64,000 bases of DNA from Kalaharituber pfeilii (GCA_015179045.1 WHUZ01000069.1:186001-250000), one strand, 5' to 3'. Positions 9,801 through 21,690 are shown, counted from the stretch's first letter. Notes: generated from the letters alone by a model not told the origin. Program-made: numbers and translations.

Positions 9801-9980
9801 TCTCACTGATCTCCATTTCAAATATTGGGGAATTGTATCTCACCTGGGCTACAAGGGAACACTTGACTAGACAGATTGAACTCAGTCACACCATAATTAC
9901 TCTTTTAGACTCTGCACATGCAATTAGGTATTGCTATACCCAGGTAAGCTCTTCCATACATGGCGACTCAAAGCATATGT

Positions 9981-10035
9981 TTTTTTTTTGTTTTTTTTGT
10001 GTCACGTGACCCCGCGCGCAGCTGCTCGCCATGGC
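9981..10035 (-). mobile_element. Tail A short retroposon (55 bp)
   Basis: Two T runs broken by one G, then the reversed tail A with GCGCGCGGGGTCACGTGACAC. The 9-bp duplications AGCATATGT lie at 9972-9980 and 10036-10044. Confidence 0.82.
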
Positions 10036-10044
10036 AGCATATGT

Positions 10045-10334
10045 AACAAAAGGGCTGGATATATACCAGAATAGGTCACCAACTCATATGCCATAAGTTG
10101 GCGATAGGAATGTGCGAAAAATAATGTACTGCCCTCTCCTATGAGCTGCCTTTAATTTGAGCCCAATTGAGGGCCATTTGCATTCAGAGGAGCTTTATCC
10201 GTTGTTCCATAAAGTTGGGCGGTTTCTCGGTGATGGGCGGATTCTAGGTGAAACAATCTACCTCCCTATTCAGTTATGGTTCTTTAGTCATGTTATGCTA
10301 TGCTTTCTCATGTATATGAGCTTGCTGTTCTTGC
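10045..10334. other. Spacer without recognised gene
   Basis: The short frame at 10157-10342 has no recognisable domain. I see nothing else here. Confidence 0.3.
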
Positions 10335-10418
10335 GACTCTGAGGGTGGACTGCACCAGGAGTTAGTTCGAAAAAGAAAGAAGGAGAGAGAGAGAGCTAGG
10401 TTCGGGAAGGAGAAATTT

Positions 10419-10640
10419 GTGAAGTGGGGCAGAAGAGCTCTTACAAACTACACCTCGCTGCAGACTGGGAAAGGAGGAGCCATGTGGAGGAGGAAGATCA
10501 GTGGTGAGGAGGCGCAATGCACCTGCGGAGAGGTGTGGAATGCTGAGCACATAGTATTCAGGTGTGCTTGGCTGGAGCGGCCCCAGAGGAAGGATAAAGA
10601 TGGGTGCAAGCCACCTGGCAATCCTGGTAGGGCCTAGAGG
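10419..10640 (+). pseudogene. LINE ORF2 C-terminal zinc-knuckle fragment
   Basis: The frame encodes WGRRALTNYTSLQTGKGG and then CTCGEVWNAEHIVFRC, the CxC...HxxxxC module found after the RNase H of Tad/I-clade LINE ORF2 proteins. Reverse transcriptase and RNase H are missing by 5' truncation. The frame shifts within VGARHLAIL-like sequence and cannot be followed to the end. Confidence 0.65.
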
Positions 10641-10668
10641 AGAAAGGGTGGAAGCAAGAGGGCGTGGA

Positions 10669-10734
10669 TTGTCCTGCCATGGCGAAGAGCCGCATGCGGG
10701 GTCATGTGACAAAAAAAGAAAAAAAAAAGAAAAA
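10669..10734 (+). mobile_element. Tail A short retroposon nested in LINE2 (66 bp)
   Basis: Tail A followed by an A tract with interspersed G. The 12-bp duplications AGAGGGCGTGGA lie at 10657-10668 and 10735-10746. The second LINE2 copy (60331-60758) shows the empty site. The inner hairpin arms here are GGC and GCC. Confidence 0.9.
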
Positions 10735-10948
10735 AGAGGGCGTGGAGGGCGACCCGGTCGGTGTACTGGTATGCCTGCCTCAATCTGGGGTAGCCGGGGA
10801 CGGAGGGCACTGGGTGCGCGAGATGTGTATTTAGAATTGGCAGTTAGTTGTTTTTAACCCGACCCGGGTATATGGGTCCCTGTCATAAGCTGGTAGCCTG
10901 TACGCGGGGTTACGTGACTCGAAAAAAAAAAAAAAAAAAAAAGACTCT

Positions 10949-12508
10949 TAGATCGATAGACTCAACGGTATCTCTATATCTTCCTTTCGTGATTTAGCTT
11001 TCACCATGATAAAGCAGTCCTCACATACTCTCTCGCTTTCATAATCTTCACACCCGTATGCAATTTTGTATGGCTAGCGTCTAGAGTCATCTAAATTCAG
11101 CAGAACGGCGTCCACTGGGGCCAACAAACAATTCTACTGGCGAACTCAGTATATCCTGCCCACGGGTTGGTTCAGCATCTGTCCATCGTAATTATTACTA
11201 GCTCTACCACAATCCGAACTTGCCATTTTGGTTTGGAACTGAAAACCGCCCGTTAGTCTCCCTTCATGGCGGTTTTTTTATGGCGGTTTTTTTAACTTGT
11301 ATTCTGCAATTATAGACTTGCTCTACTTTTTTTAAGTACAATTTGCATAGCATTCGTAGATATAAGATCTGTCTATTATACCATGCCAAAAGCGTACAGA
11401 ATGCTTGCATTATTCCGCCATTCGAATGTGGATAACTCCACAACTTCTTCGAAAATTTTTCTTGGTATACTTCTAACATCTTTGAATAAGGTAAAATATT
11501 AATTCAAGTGTCCTCCTGTTTTTATTAAATGCAATTCAGGTGTGGTAAGTGGAACTCAATACTAGTGGTTTTACAGCGAAAAATATATTGCCAAGCCTAT
11601 GCCAATAGGTGGTGTACCGCATTATTTCGAATTTTAGAAACTCCCGCTAGCTGGTTGAGATCTACTGAACTCGGTTTAGAACCTGGCACTCGACGGATGA
11701 GGTATAGGTGAAGACTCTAGGTAAAAGTCAATAGAAACATGTGAATATCTCGGTGTCAAATCGCCGCAGTCCTTACAGAATCCCTTCAGTTCAAAGTCAT
11801 GCAGTCGAGCAGACCCTGGGAACAAAACACATCCCAATCAAAATGCTTCGATTTGAATTCTGAGAAAGGATACTGTAACAAATCTGAAGTTCAATTTGAG
11901 TTCTAAGATGTTTCAACATTGTTCTATGACTGTTTCTTGTGGTGTTACCGAACGATTTGGGAAACTAGGGCCGTTTGTGATAAGAGTGATGGGAGTTAGA
12001 ATTACTCCGACTCGCACTTGCGTATACCCACTTCTCACCCCTTGGACGAGTGCCGGTAAACGGATGCAACGTACGTTGCTGCTGAGATCGAGATTTTGTG
12101 TAGCTTAATGTATGGAATAGCATGCGTAAGGAGTTACGTACTTACTTGTGGTTCCCAAGTTACACAAGGGCTGGCGGACTTTCAACTTGCTGTTACGCGA
12201 TCGCTAACGTACCCATAGTCAAACTTGCTATGGTGGAGTGCACCTAGAAGGGACCACTTACAACCACCACGTTCGAAGATCTTCTACACCAAACCACACC
12301 TGATTGAAACCTAAAATGTAGTATTTGGTCTGCTCTACAGTTCTATGTCCTCTACTTAAAAAAAGAAATTAAGGAGTGAGTAGAAGCAGATTGAAACGGA
12401 GGTACTTTGTATGGGAAAGGCGAAAAATGCAACGTGCCAAGAACGCTAAATCAATGCTAGTACAGGAGTCACTTACTATATATAGAGATGATCTACATAC
12501 AGTTTTCC
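10949..12508. other. Gene-poor spacer
   Basis: No frame with recognisable domains is present. Two adjacent ATGGCGGTTTTTTT strings at about 11265-11293 form a minimal tandem repeat. I see no bounded element. Confidence 0.3.
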
Positions 12509-12863
12509 CTTGCTATACCGGACGCTCTCATTCCGTTCCCATGCAAAACCCTCTTGCTACACCGGGATACCGGACCGGAGAGGAATTGTCAGACACTCAC
12601 GCCCCTGTCTCCTATACAAATAATATTTGCTATACAGGATACACTTACGTCCAATCCTTGGCTGCCCCACCTGCATCCACCGTGAACATGCTTACCACAC
12701 TTGACTTTTCATTAATTAAATTAAGGTTGTCATTGTTGATCCACTTCCAAATTAGGCAATTTCCTTTTTTTTTTTTTGCTGCCCATCCCTATTATATTTC
12801 TGCCAAGCATTTTATAAAGAACCTTACTATACCGGCCGGATTTTACAGATCCGGTATAGCAAG
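12509..12863. repeat. Possible MITE with CTTGCTATACCGGA ends
   Basis: The 14-mer CTTGCTATACCGGA at 12509-12522 is the reverse complement of 12850-12863. Variants recur inside (CTTGCTACACCGGG near 12552 and CTTACTATACCGGC near 12824), and TGCTATACCGGACGC appears again near 13308. No target duplication was found. The frame at 12376-12876 that crosses it is not a recognised protein. Confidence 0.4.
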
Positions 12864-13616
12864 AGAAGACATATGAGTGTATAATAGGCGAACATTTATA
12901 CAAAATGACTAATTATGATATCAGAAACAGACTCACGACTTACTCAATCGTAACCTGCGAAGTTATTATTATGAGTATAGTTTTTTGCAGCTGCCCCCCC
13001 AAAAAACGTCATTAAAGTTGAGCTCACACAATAGAAACAATGATAGAATAATACCAACGCCTACAAGCTCCCAGGGTGTCCGGTATTAGGAGGTCTTTCG
13101 ATTGCGAAGATGAGATGCCAAATGTGAGTGTATTGCGACTGAGGCCTGACGCGTGCAGGGTTCTCCCCCGTAAAAATTAAAAAAAAAAAAAAAAGTTAAA
13201 AGTATATTAGTCAGCGCCTGACGGAATGTAACAAGCCTACTCCGTAGAGGTGCACTCCCACCATATGCCGGACTCTGCCTGCCACAACGTTCCCCATCCA
13301 AATCGTCCTGCTATACCGGACGCCCTAAACAATTCCGGACTGACTTCGCGTTCACAATTAGAGCTTAGTGTTTACTTGAGGTATGCAAATCCCAATAGAG
13401 TTTTCGTAATCTCAAACACTCGTCTTGGCTTGTTCGAGGCAAATTTACGTACGTATTTGCTTGGCACGACAATCTCGACTCGATATAGTAAGTATGTACT
13501 TAATGCAGCTTATAAGGTGCTCGCAGTTAAGGCGTATCAAGCTCCGAGCTGCAATCTCACCGTTCGCCGTATTGCGGAAAGGAAATCTATGAGTTAGATA
13601 TTATGTGGTGCCGGTG
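12864..13616. other. Spacer upstream of the carboxylesterase
   Basis: Contains an A15 run near 13180 and another copy of the TATACCGGACGC motif near 13311. No gene is recognised. Confidence 0.3.
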
Positions 13617-13627
13617 CGGAAAACATG

Positions 13628-13635
13628 TATAAATA
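13628..13635 (+). promoter_or_regulatory. TATA-like box of the carboxylesterase
   Basis: TATAAATA lies 130 bp upstream of the predicted start. A GTAAGT donor at 13696 and a CAG acceptor at 13758 suggest a 63-nt intron in the 5' UTR, ending 6 nt before the ATG. Confidence 0.5.
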
Positions 13636-13764
13636 TGAGGAAGCCGCAATCCGTCTTATAGCACTGCAACCGCATACTTATTCTCTTCAATACAAGTAAG
13701 TATTTCGACTCACACCACCGCGGCACAAGTCTGAACACACAATTTGCACCGTTTGCAGCCCACA

Positions 13765-15599
13765 ATGCGTCTGACTTCGAGTCTCCCGTGTCTCCTGTCT
13801 CTCCTCAGCCTCCCTCTCTGCTTGGCCACCGCCCCGCCAGCACCAACCATCACCGCCCCTCAGGCACGATCATCGGGCAGCCCGGCAGGCTCGACCCCGC
13901 CGTGCACGAGTTCCTCGGCATCCCGTTCGCACAGCCGCCCACTGGTTCTCTGCGCTTCCGCCCTCCTGCGCGGCTACCGAACCGTTCTCCGCAATCTCCC
14001 CCAGTCGTCGCTACAAAATTCGGCCTCTCATGTCCTAGCTTCCCGTTCGGTTCCGTGCCTGGTTTCCCTTACAACTTTACCGGGATGACAGAGGGGGAGG
14101 ACTGCCTAAGCTTGAACATCTGGACCAAGCCGGGGAGGACTAACGCCCCAGTCATGGTCTGGATCTACGGTGGTGCGTTCATGATTGGCGGAACCGATAC
14201 ACTCTTGTACGATGGAACGCAGTTTACCGCCAATAATAACGTGGTAATGGTGACGGTGAAGTAATTGGCCTCCCTTTGTTTTCATGTTCTCTGGAGACCT
14301 ACGGTGCTTGACAATCCAGTACCCTTCCATTGAGTACGAAGTACAAAAATAACTAATGCAACCTCTAACGTGTTCTCGCCGATAAAATTTAGCTACCGCA
14401 CGAACATCTTCGGGTTCCCTAACTCTCCTGCCGTCGATACTGAGAATGTCGGCATCCTGGACCAGCGCCTGGCCCTCGAGTGGATCCGCGACAACATTCA
14501 CGCCTTCGGCGGCAACCCAGACAAAATCACGCTCTTCGGCGAGTCCGCTGGCGGCGTGTCCGTGGACCTCCACGCCTATGCATGGCCGCGCGATCCCATT
14601 GTCAACGGCCTAATCGCGCAGAGCGGCACGGTTGAGTTGCTTACGCTGCTCAACCCCGGGGAGAATTTCTACGCATGGGGTAACTTGACCGAGAAGCTCG
14701 GGTGTGGCGCGGGATCGGACAGGCGCAAGTTGCAGTGCATGCAGGAGGTGCCTTGGGAAGCGTTAGTAAAGGGCATGAAGTCGATGGAAACTTGTCAGTC
14801 GCCTCTCATGATCGGCTTCACGCCGAGAGTAGACGGCAAGGTGATTTTCTCCCAGGAGGAGTACAAGCGCAGGGGGCAATCCGGCTTGTTTGCAAAAGTG
14901 GTGCGTGGTGTCCCCCTCCTCCCACCAGCTCCTGACTTTCTGCTAGCAATCAGAGACCGGGACTGATGCCAGGCCAATTTAGCCACTCCTCGTCGGAAAC
15001 ACGGACAAAGAATATGTTTCAGGGGCATCACTTGTTCCACCACCTGAAGGCTGCCCAGTGCCGGAACTTCCGGGGGACTTGAGCCCAGAGATAATCGCAA
15101 AAATTTCAACGGCAGTTCAATTCACCTGTCCAGCACGTGAGGCTGCCCGCCGTAGGTCCGAATCCCTCGTCCCCTACTGAAACCCGCTTCCCCTCCCTTA
15201 CCTACAGCCCTGCTAATCCTTCCTGGCCTGGCATCGTGTTTCTCGTGAAGGCGTCTCCATAACGTCCCAACATGGCGGTACCGCTACTACGGGTCCTTCA
15301 ACTCCGGGATGGGCCCCGCCCATGGCGCTGAATTACCCGTCCTGTTTGGCGCAGCGCGGCACGTCTCAGACCTCTCTGAGCGTGACTCTGCGTTCATCAA
15401 CTACCTGCAGTCGGTGTGGGCGGCATTCGCAGCCTCCCCAGCTACAGGACTCAGTGCGCCGCCGTTCAACCTGCCACAATATAACCCGGACACATCGTCG
15501 CTGATTAGGCTCGATTATCAGCAGGAGTTGCAGGCAAGCACGACGCATCCGTACGAATATGATTACTTGTGTGACGTGCTTTCGCCGACATCGCTCTGA
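13765..15599 (+). CDS. Secreted type-B carboxylesterase/lipase (one frameshift)
   Basis: Alpha/beta-hydrolase that cleaves carboxylic esters, probably outside the cell. Model: exons 13765-14260, 14393-14900, 14983-15155 and 15251-15599; the first two introns are well supported (GTAATT...TTTAG and GTGCGT...TTTAG), the last is weak (GTCCGA donor). The N-terminus MRLTSSLPCLLSLLSLPLCL is a clear signal peptide. The body has FLGIPFAQPP, EDCLSLNIW, the nucleophile elbow GESAGG (Ser about residue 217) and the catalytic His in HGAELPVLFG (about 417). An acidic residue is present in VGNTDKEY where the family has its Glu. The signal peptide and the body are in different frames: one G is missing near 13862-13864. 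With that base the model gives 508 residues, normal for the family. Either an assembly error or a young pseudogene. An in-frame ATG at 13788 would give a protein without signal. Confidence 0.8.
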
Positions 15600-15826
15600 G
15601 AGCGTGACGTGGGAAGGAAACTGGAGCACTACCTGTATCGAGTTCTTGGTAATCAATGCAGAGATAATATCTCATTTACCTTGTGTTTGCTAAGTAGCCT
15701 AACTACATTGCATATTTGGGAAATTAGTCTTTGAAACCTCAGTGTCAAAAATGAAGCACGTAGATCTACAGTAGAGCCACCACAAGCAGGCACGGGACTT
15801 TGAGGTTTGATTTAATCCATAAGAGA

Positions 15827-15984
15827 TCAGTAGCACGCAGGCTAACAGCGCTGAATCTTGTATTTCGGCTCCCTTTACTTGACATTATCTCATTCCATTT
15901 CTTCTCTCTCTCCTTTGTACGTAATTCTCGCCATAGTCCCCCGGGCGGCACCCGAGTAATGATTTTAAAAAAAATAAAAAAAAA
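15827..15984 (+). mobile_element. Tail B retroposon (158 bp)
   Basis: About 95 nt of unrelated 5' sequence precede the hairpin and poly(A). The 10-bp duplications CCATAAGAGA lie at 15817-15826 and 15985-15994. The frame at 15800-16138 is fortuitous. Confidence 0.85.
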
Positions 15985-16208
15985 CCATAAGAGACCACTC
16001 GTCACTAGGCCCCTCAGACCGAAGGCGGTTTTACATCGATTTGATCATAAGACGTTCTTCATGAGCCAATTTTTACAGTATATATATGTTTGTTCAATCT
16101 GTGAGTTCAGTGCTCGTATACAGCCCTGCTTGCTGTGACTGTTAAGAAAGCTAAATACACTGCTTGTCTCCCTTATCGCCACCAAACATCTCGCCGGCCC
16201 TGTCATAG

Positions 16209-16262
16209 CGAACAGCGATAAGCGGAGTGACGTTATATAAATAAATATAAAAGAAAAGAAAG
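16209..16262 (+). mobile_element. Diverged tail A-like sequence
   Basis: CCTGTCATAGCGAACAGC, then AAGCGGAGTGACGTTATAT and an A-rich stretch resemble tail A with several substitutions. No clear duplication flanks it. Confidence 0.4.
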
Positions 16263-16458
16263 CCTCTCGCCTCCCTCACCATTAAACCTGTTCCGAGACA
16301 TCCGCCACATTCTCTGTGACCTCCCTTGTCCTGTCTACCACTTGCCCCTTCGGTGCCGGCCGCCGCTCAAGCTCGTCCCCTGTAAGGGCTGGAGCACCGC
16401 TCTCTCTGCACCCTCCCATCAAATGTTCTGTTGTTCCCATCCGTTGCATGCTATGGAA

Positions 16459-16528
16459 TCTCACCATAGCCCACAGGGCGGCATGTGAGTAATGATATTT
16501 GAAAAAAAAAAAAAAAAAAAAAAAAAAA
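16459..16528 (+). mobile_element. Tail B short retroposon (70 bp)
   Basis: TCTCACCATAGCCCACAGGG, then CGGCATGTGAG and poly(A). The outer stem is CTCAC with GTGAG, a compensatory pair relative to CTCGC with GCGAG. The 13-bp duplications GCATGCTATGGAA lie at 16446-16458 and 16529-16541. Confidence 0.92.
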
Positions 16529-16541
16529 GCATGCTATGGAA

Positions 16542-18020
16542 GGCGCCGTGCGTGCCCAGTCCCTCACCATTCCTAGATACTGGCTTAAACCTGCCACAGA
16601 AGTCCCAGATGCGGATTAACTCCTCAAAAATCATCAACAGACACAGACCATCTATGGCAAAACTGCAAGGAGTAGCGAAGGTAGGCTGTGGTAAACCGGG
16701 CTCCAAATTCCTCAGCTCCGCCGGGTCTCAGTCCTGAGCGTGTCTAGTTACAACTTCGACCTGCCAGAGACTTCCTTCGCGATCCACCTTCGGCAGCAGG
16801 CAGCGGGGAGCAACATTGTGACATAAGAAAGAAAAACTAAATCGAGGATCTGGTGTATAAGTGGCATGGCGCAAAGGCTCTTATCTATGGCACTACCGAC
16901 CATGACAGGCGGGAGGAGGAAGCGGATCGTATGTGCTAAAAGTTTGAGAAGTTGGTAATATGTACTGTAACGACGCAGTTAAACTCCTTGTGCACCCTGC
17001 AGCTGTGCTAGGAGCACAATCCCGTTACGTATGTCTCCGTTTTGCGCCATTACCTTATTCCTAAGGGCAGTGAGATTTCACGCGCAACTGGCGTGGGTGA
17101 GGTATATAACCTCGCAAAGGATATAAGCTTTGCTCAAGCGAATCACGCACTGGAGCGGCAGGGGCGAACCTTATTCTGTTTCTGCTGCGAGGTAAGCGCA
17201 TACCGGGCTAACTTAGATAAGCCTCATAGGTTGCGCGGCCTACTGGTGGTAAGCTTTGCTTGGGGAAGCCCGATTTGTGTGGGAGAGAGGTGGCTGTGGT
17301 GAAGGGAAGTGATACTAGGGACCTGAGCTCGATTAGGGTGGCAATGTTGGTGGAGTGGCTCGTCATTTGTGTTGGGGGGTGCTGGAGGAACATAGAGGTA
17401 CCATAGGATCTCGTGTTCTCATGTAGCGCTTTGGAACCTTAGGTGCCCAGCATGTTCAGGTAGCTATAGTATAGACGGAACGAAGACAACTAAGTACACG
17501 GCGCAATGCCCAAGTCCAAGTGCAAGCGTCTAGCGGCCGTGTCACACACTGTTCACAAACTCCCTCATATTCGCACCGACCAGGAAGTACTTCCCCCCTA
17601 GCAAAGAAAGCACCTGAATTCGACCTACCAACAAGAAACGTACGACTCTACTCTCACTGGAATGAACAGAAAAATTTTGTTCTCCCCTTCCCAGATTCCA
17701 TAATCTCATTGAAAAAAAAGCCCACTCTAGGGCCGTCTCTGCATGCAACTAGTTTCCAACATCATAACTGCGAAAACAAAAAAACCCTTCAATGGTCAGC
17801 TTGAGTATCCATAAATCCCTCACCTTGCTTCAGTGTGCCGTTCCTGCAGCGTAATCCCCCCCTCCCTCCTTGAGATTGTAACACTTCACTAGCTGGTGAG
17901 CTAGAGACGCATTCCATCTATCGCGAGGGTGTATGGCGCAATATGTGGAACTGAACTGTGGAACACAAAAACCTTTTTCGTCTTACAAGCTCCTCATCGC
18001 ACGTGGTGAGCGGATATCGC
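16542..18020. other. Long spacer without supported gene
   Basis: Frames at 16492-16737, 17042-17302 and 17520-17804 are short, lack family motifs and have no consistent splice context. I find no bounded repeat. Confidence 0.3.
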
Positions 18021-18031
18021 TCGCGCGGAGG

Positions 18032-18660
18032 TATAAAATAGCCAGCGGGCCGCTAGCTCGCAACCGCACATTCCTCAGTCACTGCGCTGGATAGGTTTAC
18101 CCTGAAGACTCGGCATACCAATCTTGTTTTTTTTTTTGGGCTAAGCCCGGTTGTTTTGAAACGCGATAAATTTGTCTTCCTTTCTAACTCACGAAATCTT
18201 TAAGAATGCCATACATGATGTCCAGCACTGATCGAACTATGTGTTCGGTAAGTTTGTGTTTACAACCGCAACAGCCGCCCAAACGGACTGTAATACAATT
18301 TGCAGCCTGGCTCACAAAACACATTCCATGACTTGTTAGATCCACTTCTGGAACCGCCGCTGCTATCTCCGCAGCTGGAATGAGTAAGTCAACATAGAAA
18401 GCCCCTTTTCCAATCCACATAATCCTGGGCTCGAGATCAATTCACTAACTACCGGCTTGTCCGTTGGCGTGATCAGTGTTGTCGAGATCGTGCAAGATGA
18501 CAACGGGGAGAACTTGGACCTGGATGAAAGTGAAATCCCGCGGGTGCCGGCTGTGGTTAGGTTAGTGGTTGTGTTTTCCTGCGTGTGGCGGTTTGAAGGA
18601 TTCTGTTCTGTGGTTGTATTCGGTCATGTAATCGCCGGGCCAGCTGGGTCGGGGTATTGT
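18032..18660 (+). other. Tentative small spliced gene
   Basis: A TATAAAA box lies at about 18033. From ATG 18206, a short exon (MPYMMSSTDRTMCS) ends at a consensus GTAAGT donor; TTTGCAG at 18297-18303 would open a second exon that again ends beside GTAAGT, but a TGA stands directly before that donor. A third block begins after CACTAAC...GATCAG and reads VVEIVQDDNGENLDLDES. Splice signals are good, but the frame does not connect cleanly and no family is recognised. Confidence 0.25.
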
Positions 18661-18669
18661 CACAGGTAG

Positions 18670-19366
18670 ACGAAGTTAGCGCCCCATAGCACCCAGGGCA
18701 TAGCAGAGCAGAATTACAGAACTGGGCTAAGCACATTGGGAAAAAACAACAACAGGCGCGTCGACTTGACCGACCACGCTATCAACAGGCTACACCAACT
18801 CAGAGGTGTCAGCGTGCAGACTTTGGGAACGGCATAGCGGGTGTACCCTAGCTCACAGGAGGTAATGGGGGGTCTCAGGTGCCGTTGGAAGGGAACGGGT
18901 TAGGAGCAAGAGGTATTGGTACTAAATTGTTATTGGATTTCAATCATTCTGTTTTTTGGAATGTGTTTTTGAATTTTTGTTTTTTGGGGGGTTGCGTCGG
19001 ATAGTAGTACTTAGTATTGGGAATATAATACGGTGTGCGTGGTAAGGAGGAGATGTGCACGACTGCGCGAGGTGCGCTCGTTTTGCTAGATGTGTAGAGT
19101 GAGTGGTGATGTGGGCGTGCGCGTGCATATGCAAGATGCCTTTGTTTTTTTTTTTGTTTTTTTTTAGAAAGAAACCTAACTAAGGAGTCGGATAGCAAAT
19201 AAAAAAAAAGAAAGAAGGATACAAGACAATAGGGAAATATAAGGGAAATAAATTTTAAAGATGCAACTCTCTGAAAACTCTTCGATGTGACTACTGTATG
19301 CTGGTGTTGAATGAAGTTTCTCTGCAACTGGACTAGAACCTCTCCACGTCCACCACCGCAATTCGG
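18670..19366. other. Intergenic region
   Basis: Contains two T-rich runs near 19141-19165 not accompanied by either LINE tail. No gene is recognised; this is the 3' side of the F-box gene. Confidence 0.3.
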
Positions 19367-21115
19367 TCAAAATGTCTTCACACTCCTACTCCTCGGTCGC
19401 GGCTTCCCAATCGTCACCACCTTCACCACCCCCTCAGGCCCAACCCCATGCTTCAGCACCCGCGCAACCTCCCCCACGGCCTGCCACCCCGCCCCATTGC
19501 CCACAACCTCCACCTTAATCAACCACCTCCGCTTTGCCGTATCGTCCTCCACGCCCAGCGTTCCCCCGTCACGGTCCAGCCTCTCTCCGACCCCCAAATA
19601 CCACCCCTCCCACGACTCCCGCTGCGGCGTCTCGTCCCCGCCCCGCGCTCCCGAGCCTTTCGCCTGGCCGTGGATCCCGACCCGGACTCTCCGCACCTTC
19701 GCCGCCTTCGCCACCATCTTCCCCAGCGCGAGGACCACGTCGTCCCATTTCGCCTGGTCCAGCGCGGTCCGCCACCGGTGCGAGGGTATCGAGCCCTCCG
19801 CGCGCCCCTCGCGCATCCGCGGCCACACGTCCGGCGCGGACGAGTCGGACTCGTAGTCCCGGTCGCTCGGGGGCTCGATGTCCCCGCCGGGGGGCACCAG
19901 TTCGTCGTCAGGCTTGACGGTGCGAGGGTCGCCAGTGAAGTACCACGTGCCGTCGGGGCGGAGCATGGTGAAGTCGACTTCGAGGACCTCGAGGGCGGGC
20001 CAGGAGGCGAGAGAGGGGGTGGAGTTGAATTCGGGCGGCCAGAAGAGCGAGGGGGATAAGGCTGCGGGGGTGGTGAGCTTGAGGATGGAGAGGTGGGGGA
20101 GGCGGGAGACGGCGTTGAGGGCGAGGGAGAGGTGGTCGGTGCTTGGGGAGGAGGGGTGCAGGGCGGCGGGGGAGAGGGAGTGGTTGTTGGGTTCGATTGT
20201 GCACAGGCAGAGGGTGAGCGAGCGAAGGTGGTCGAAGACACCCGATTTGCAGTTTGCGAGGAGCACGGAGCCGAAATCTGCGCGGTTGGCAAGAGGGGAT
20301 ATACATTTGCGTTAGCAGGGGCACCGGTGCATCGAGTTGTTTGCGGTTGAACGTCCAGGCGGACGTTATATATACGCACCTTTCCGCATCTCCTGCCTCC
20401 GGTCTGCCCACAGCATCTCCTCGTCCCCCAAGCCGAGCAGCACCACGCTCTCCACTCCCTCCAGCGCGCCCACGATCCTCGCCACATCCCCCGCATGGAT
20501 GCGCCTCGTGTTCCGCCCGACAATCTCCGCATCCTTCACCTGCCGCGTCCTCGGCAGCACGACGTCCCCCCCGCCACCCTCCGCGCTCAGCCGCAGATAC
20601 GAGTGCCGGAAGCGCATCCACCCCAGGTCCGTCCCGGTGCTGTGATCGTTCCAGTAGCGGTCCATCTCGGGCCCTGCTGGGCGGTGCGTCGGGTCCATTG
20701 GCGCCCAGACGCCACTAAGCACGAGATAAATGTGGCCCTGCTGCGCGCCGTCCATATCCCACTCCCGCAGCACCGTGAAGAGCTTGAAAATCCCGTCGGT
20801 GAAGATGCGATCGTTCTTGCGCTGCATCTCGTACGACTCGATTTTGCGGCATCGGTTGAGCCCGTAGCCCTCGAGGACGATTTCGTACTCGAGCCGGCGA
20901 AGCAGCTGCCGTCGGTGCGACCGGAGCGGGTCCGAGGGCCCGGGGAGGTACTTGGCGAGAAGCCCGAGGTCGGAGGGGACGATGTGCAGCGAGCGGAAGG
21001 CGATGGATTCGACTGACAGCTGGTGCGTGCGGGAGAGGGACGCGAGAAGGGGAAGCGAGGACGCCGGCAGGTGCGCGAGGACGGCGGGGAGGAGTTCCGG
21101 GGGGAGGGAGTTCAT
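19367..21115 (-). CDS. F-box-like protein
   Basis: Two exons, 20380-21115 and 19367-20277, joined by a 102-nt intron (GTGCGT donor, GCGCAG acceptor); 548 residues. The N-terminus MNSLPPELLPAVLAHLPASS is an F-box-like motif, followed by LPLLASLSRTHQLSVESIAF; F-box proteins recruit substrates to SCF ubiquitin ligases through Skp1. The rest has leucine-rich stretches such as FDHLRSLTLCLC and LPHLSILKL, consistent with degenerate leucine-rich repeats, and an acidic loop (DDELVPPGGDIEPPSDRDYE). The substrate cannot be told. The gene is GC-rich, which gives long fortuitous frames on the other strand. The splice joint restores DFGSVLLANCKSG smoothly. Confidence 0.82.
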
Positions 21116-21681
21116 TTTTGCGGGGGTGTGCGGAAGAGCCGTGATAAAATTATGCAACGGTGTTTCTGTTTTGAGTTCCTGTAGGGGTTCCCGCCGGTGC
21201 GGCAGGGCGGGGAGGGGCAACGGAAGAGCCCGTCTGGAACTGCGGTCTAACAGAAAAAATTTCAGCAACTGGGATTTCGAAAACGCAATAGGAGTAAACA
21301 AACACAATTTCAGTGTCGTCGTCAAAGGCCTTTTCATGGGCGATGTCGTCCGCCTCCGCACACTTTTTCACATGTTGCATTGGCGACGTACGTCACTCGT
21401 GTCTGCTTCTGGCGGAATGCATTATAGAGCAAAAATGTCTGCATGCATGGAGTCTGGGGTTGGTGATCGTTGATTGGATTTTTGTTTCTTTTTGTTTTTT
21501 TTGATATGGATTGGATTGGACGGGAGCTGGTGTAGTGAATAAATGTGAGACGGGTTCCGGATTATTGGTAGGACAGCTGGGAATCGGTGGGACGGGTCGG
21601 AACGGATGCGCACGTGGGTGGGGGGAATGGTACTGTAAGAGTATTGCGCAACGTCTATTTATGCGCTGGGTATGATACGAG
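21116..21681. other. Upstream region of the F-box gene
   Basis: No separate gene is supported. A T-rich stretch lies near 21480-21500. A short region before the MITE is otherwise unremarkable. Confidence 0.3.
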
Positions 21682-21690
21682 AAACAAGTT

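Larger units (their letters stand above)
10341..10942 (+). mobile_element. 5'-truncated second LINE (LINE2), copy 1
   Basis: The block carries the C-terminal end of a LINE ORF2, a 3' UTR, the tail CCCTGTCATAAGC ... ACGCGGGGTTACGTGA and poly(A). A short 6-bp duplication GACTCT flanks it (10335-10340 and 10943-10948). It aligns over nearly its whole length with 60331-60758. A tail A retroposon is nested inside it. Confidence 0.8.

Noticed and set aside
19448..20621. Long plus- and minus-strand frames with Arg/Pro-rich products
   Set aside because: They shadow the GC-rich F-box gene; none has motifs and the spliced minus-strand model explains the region.
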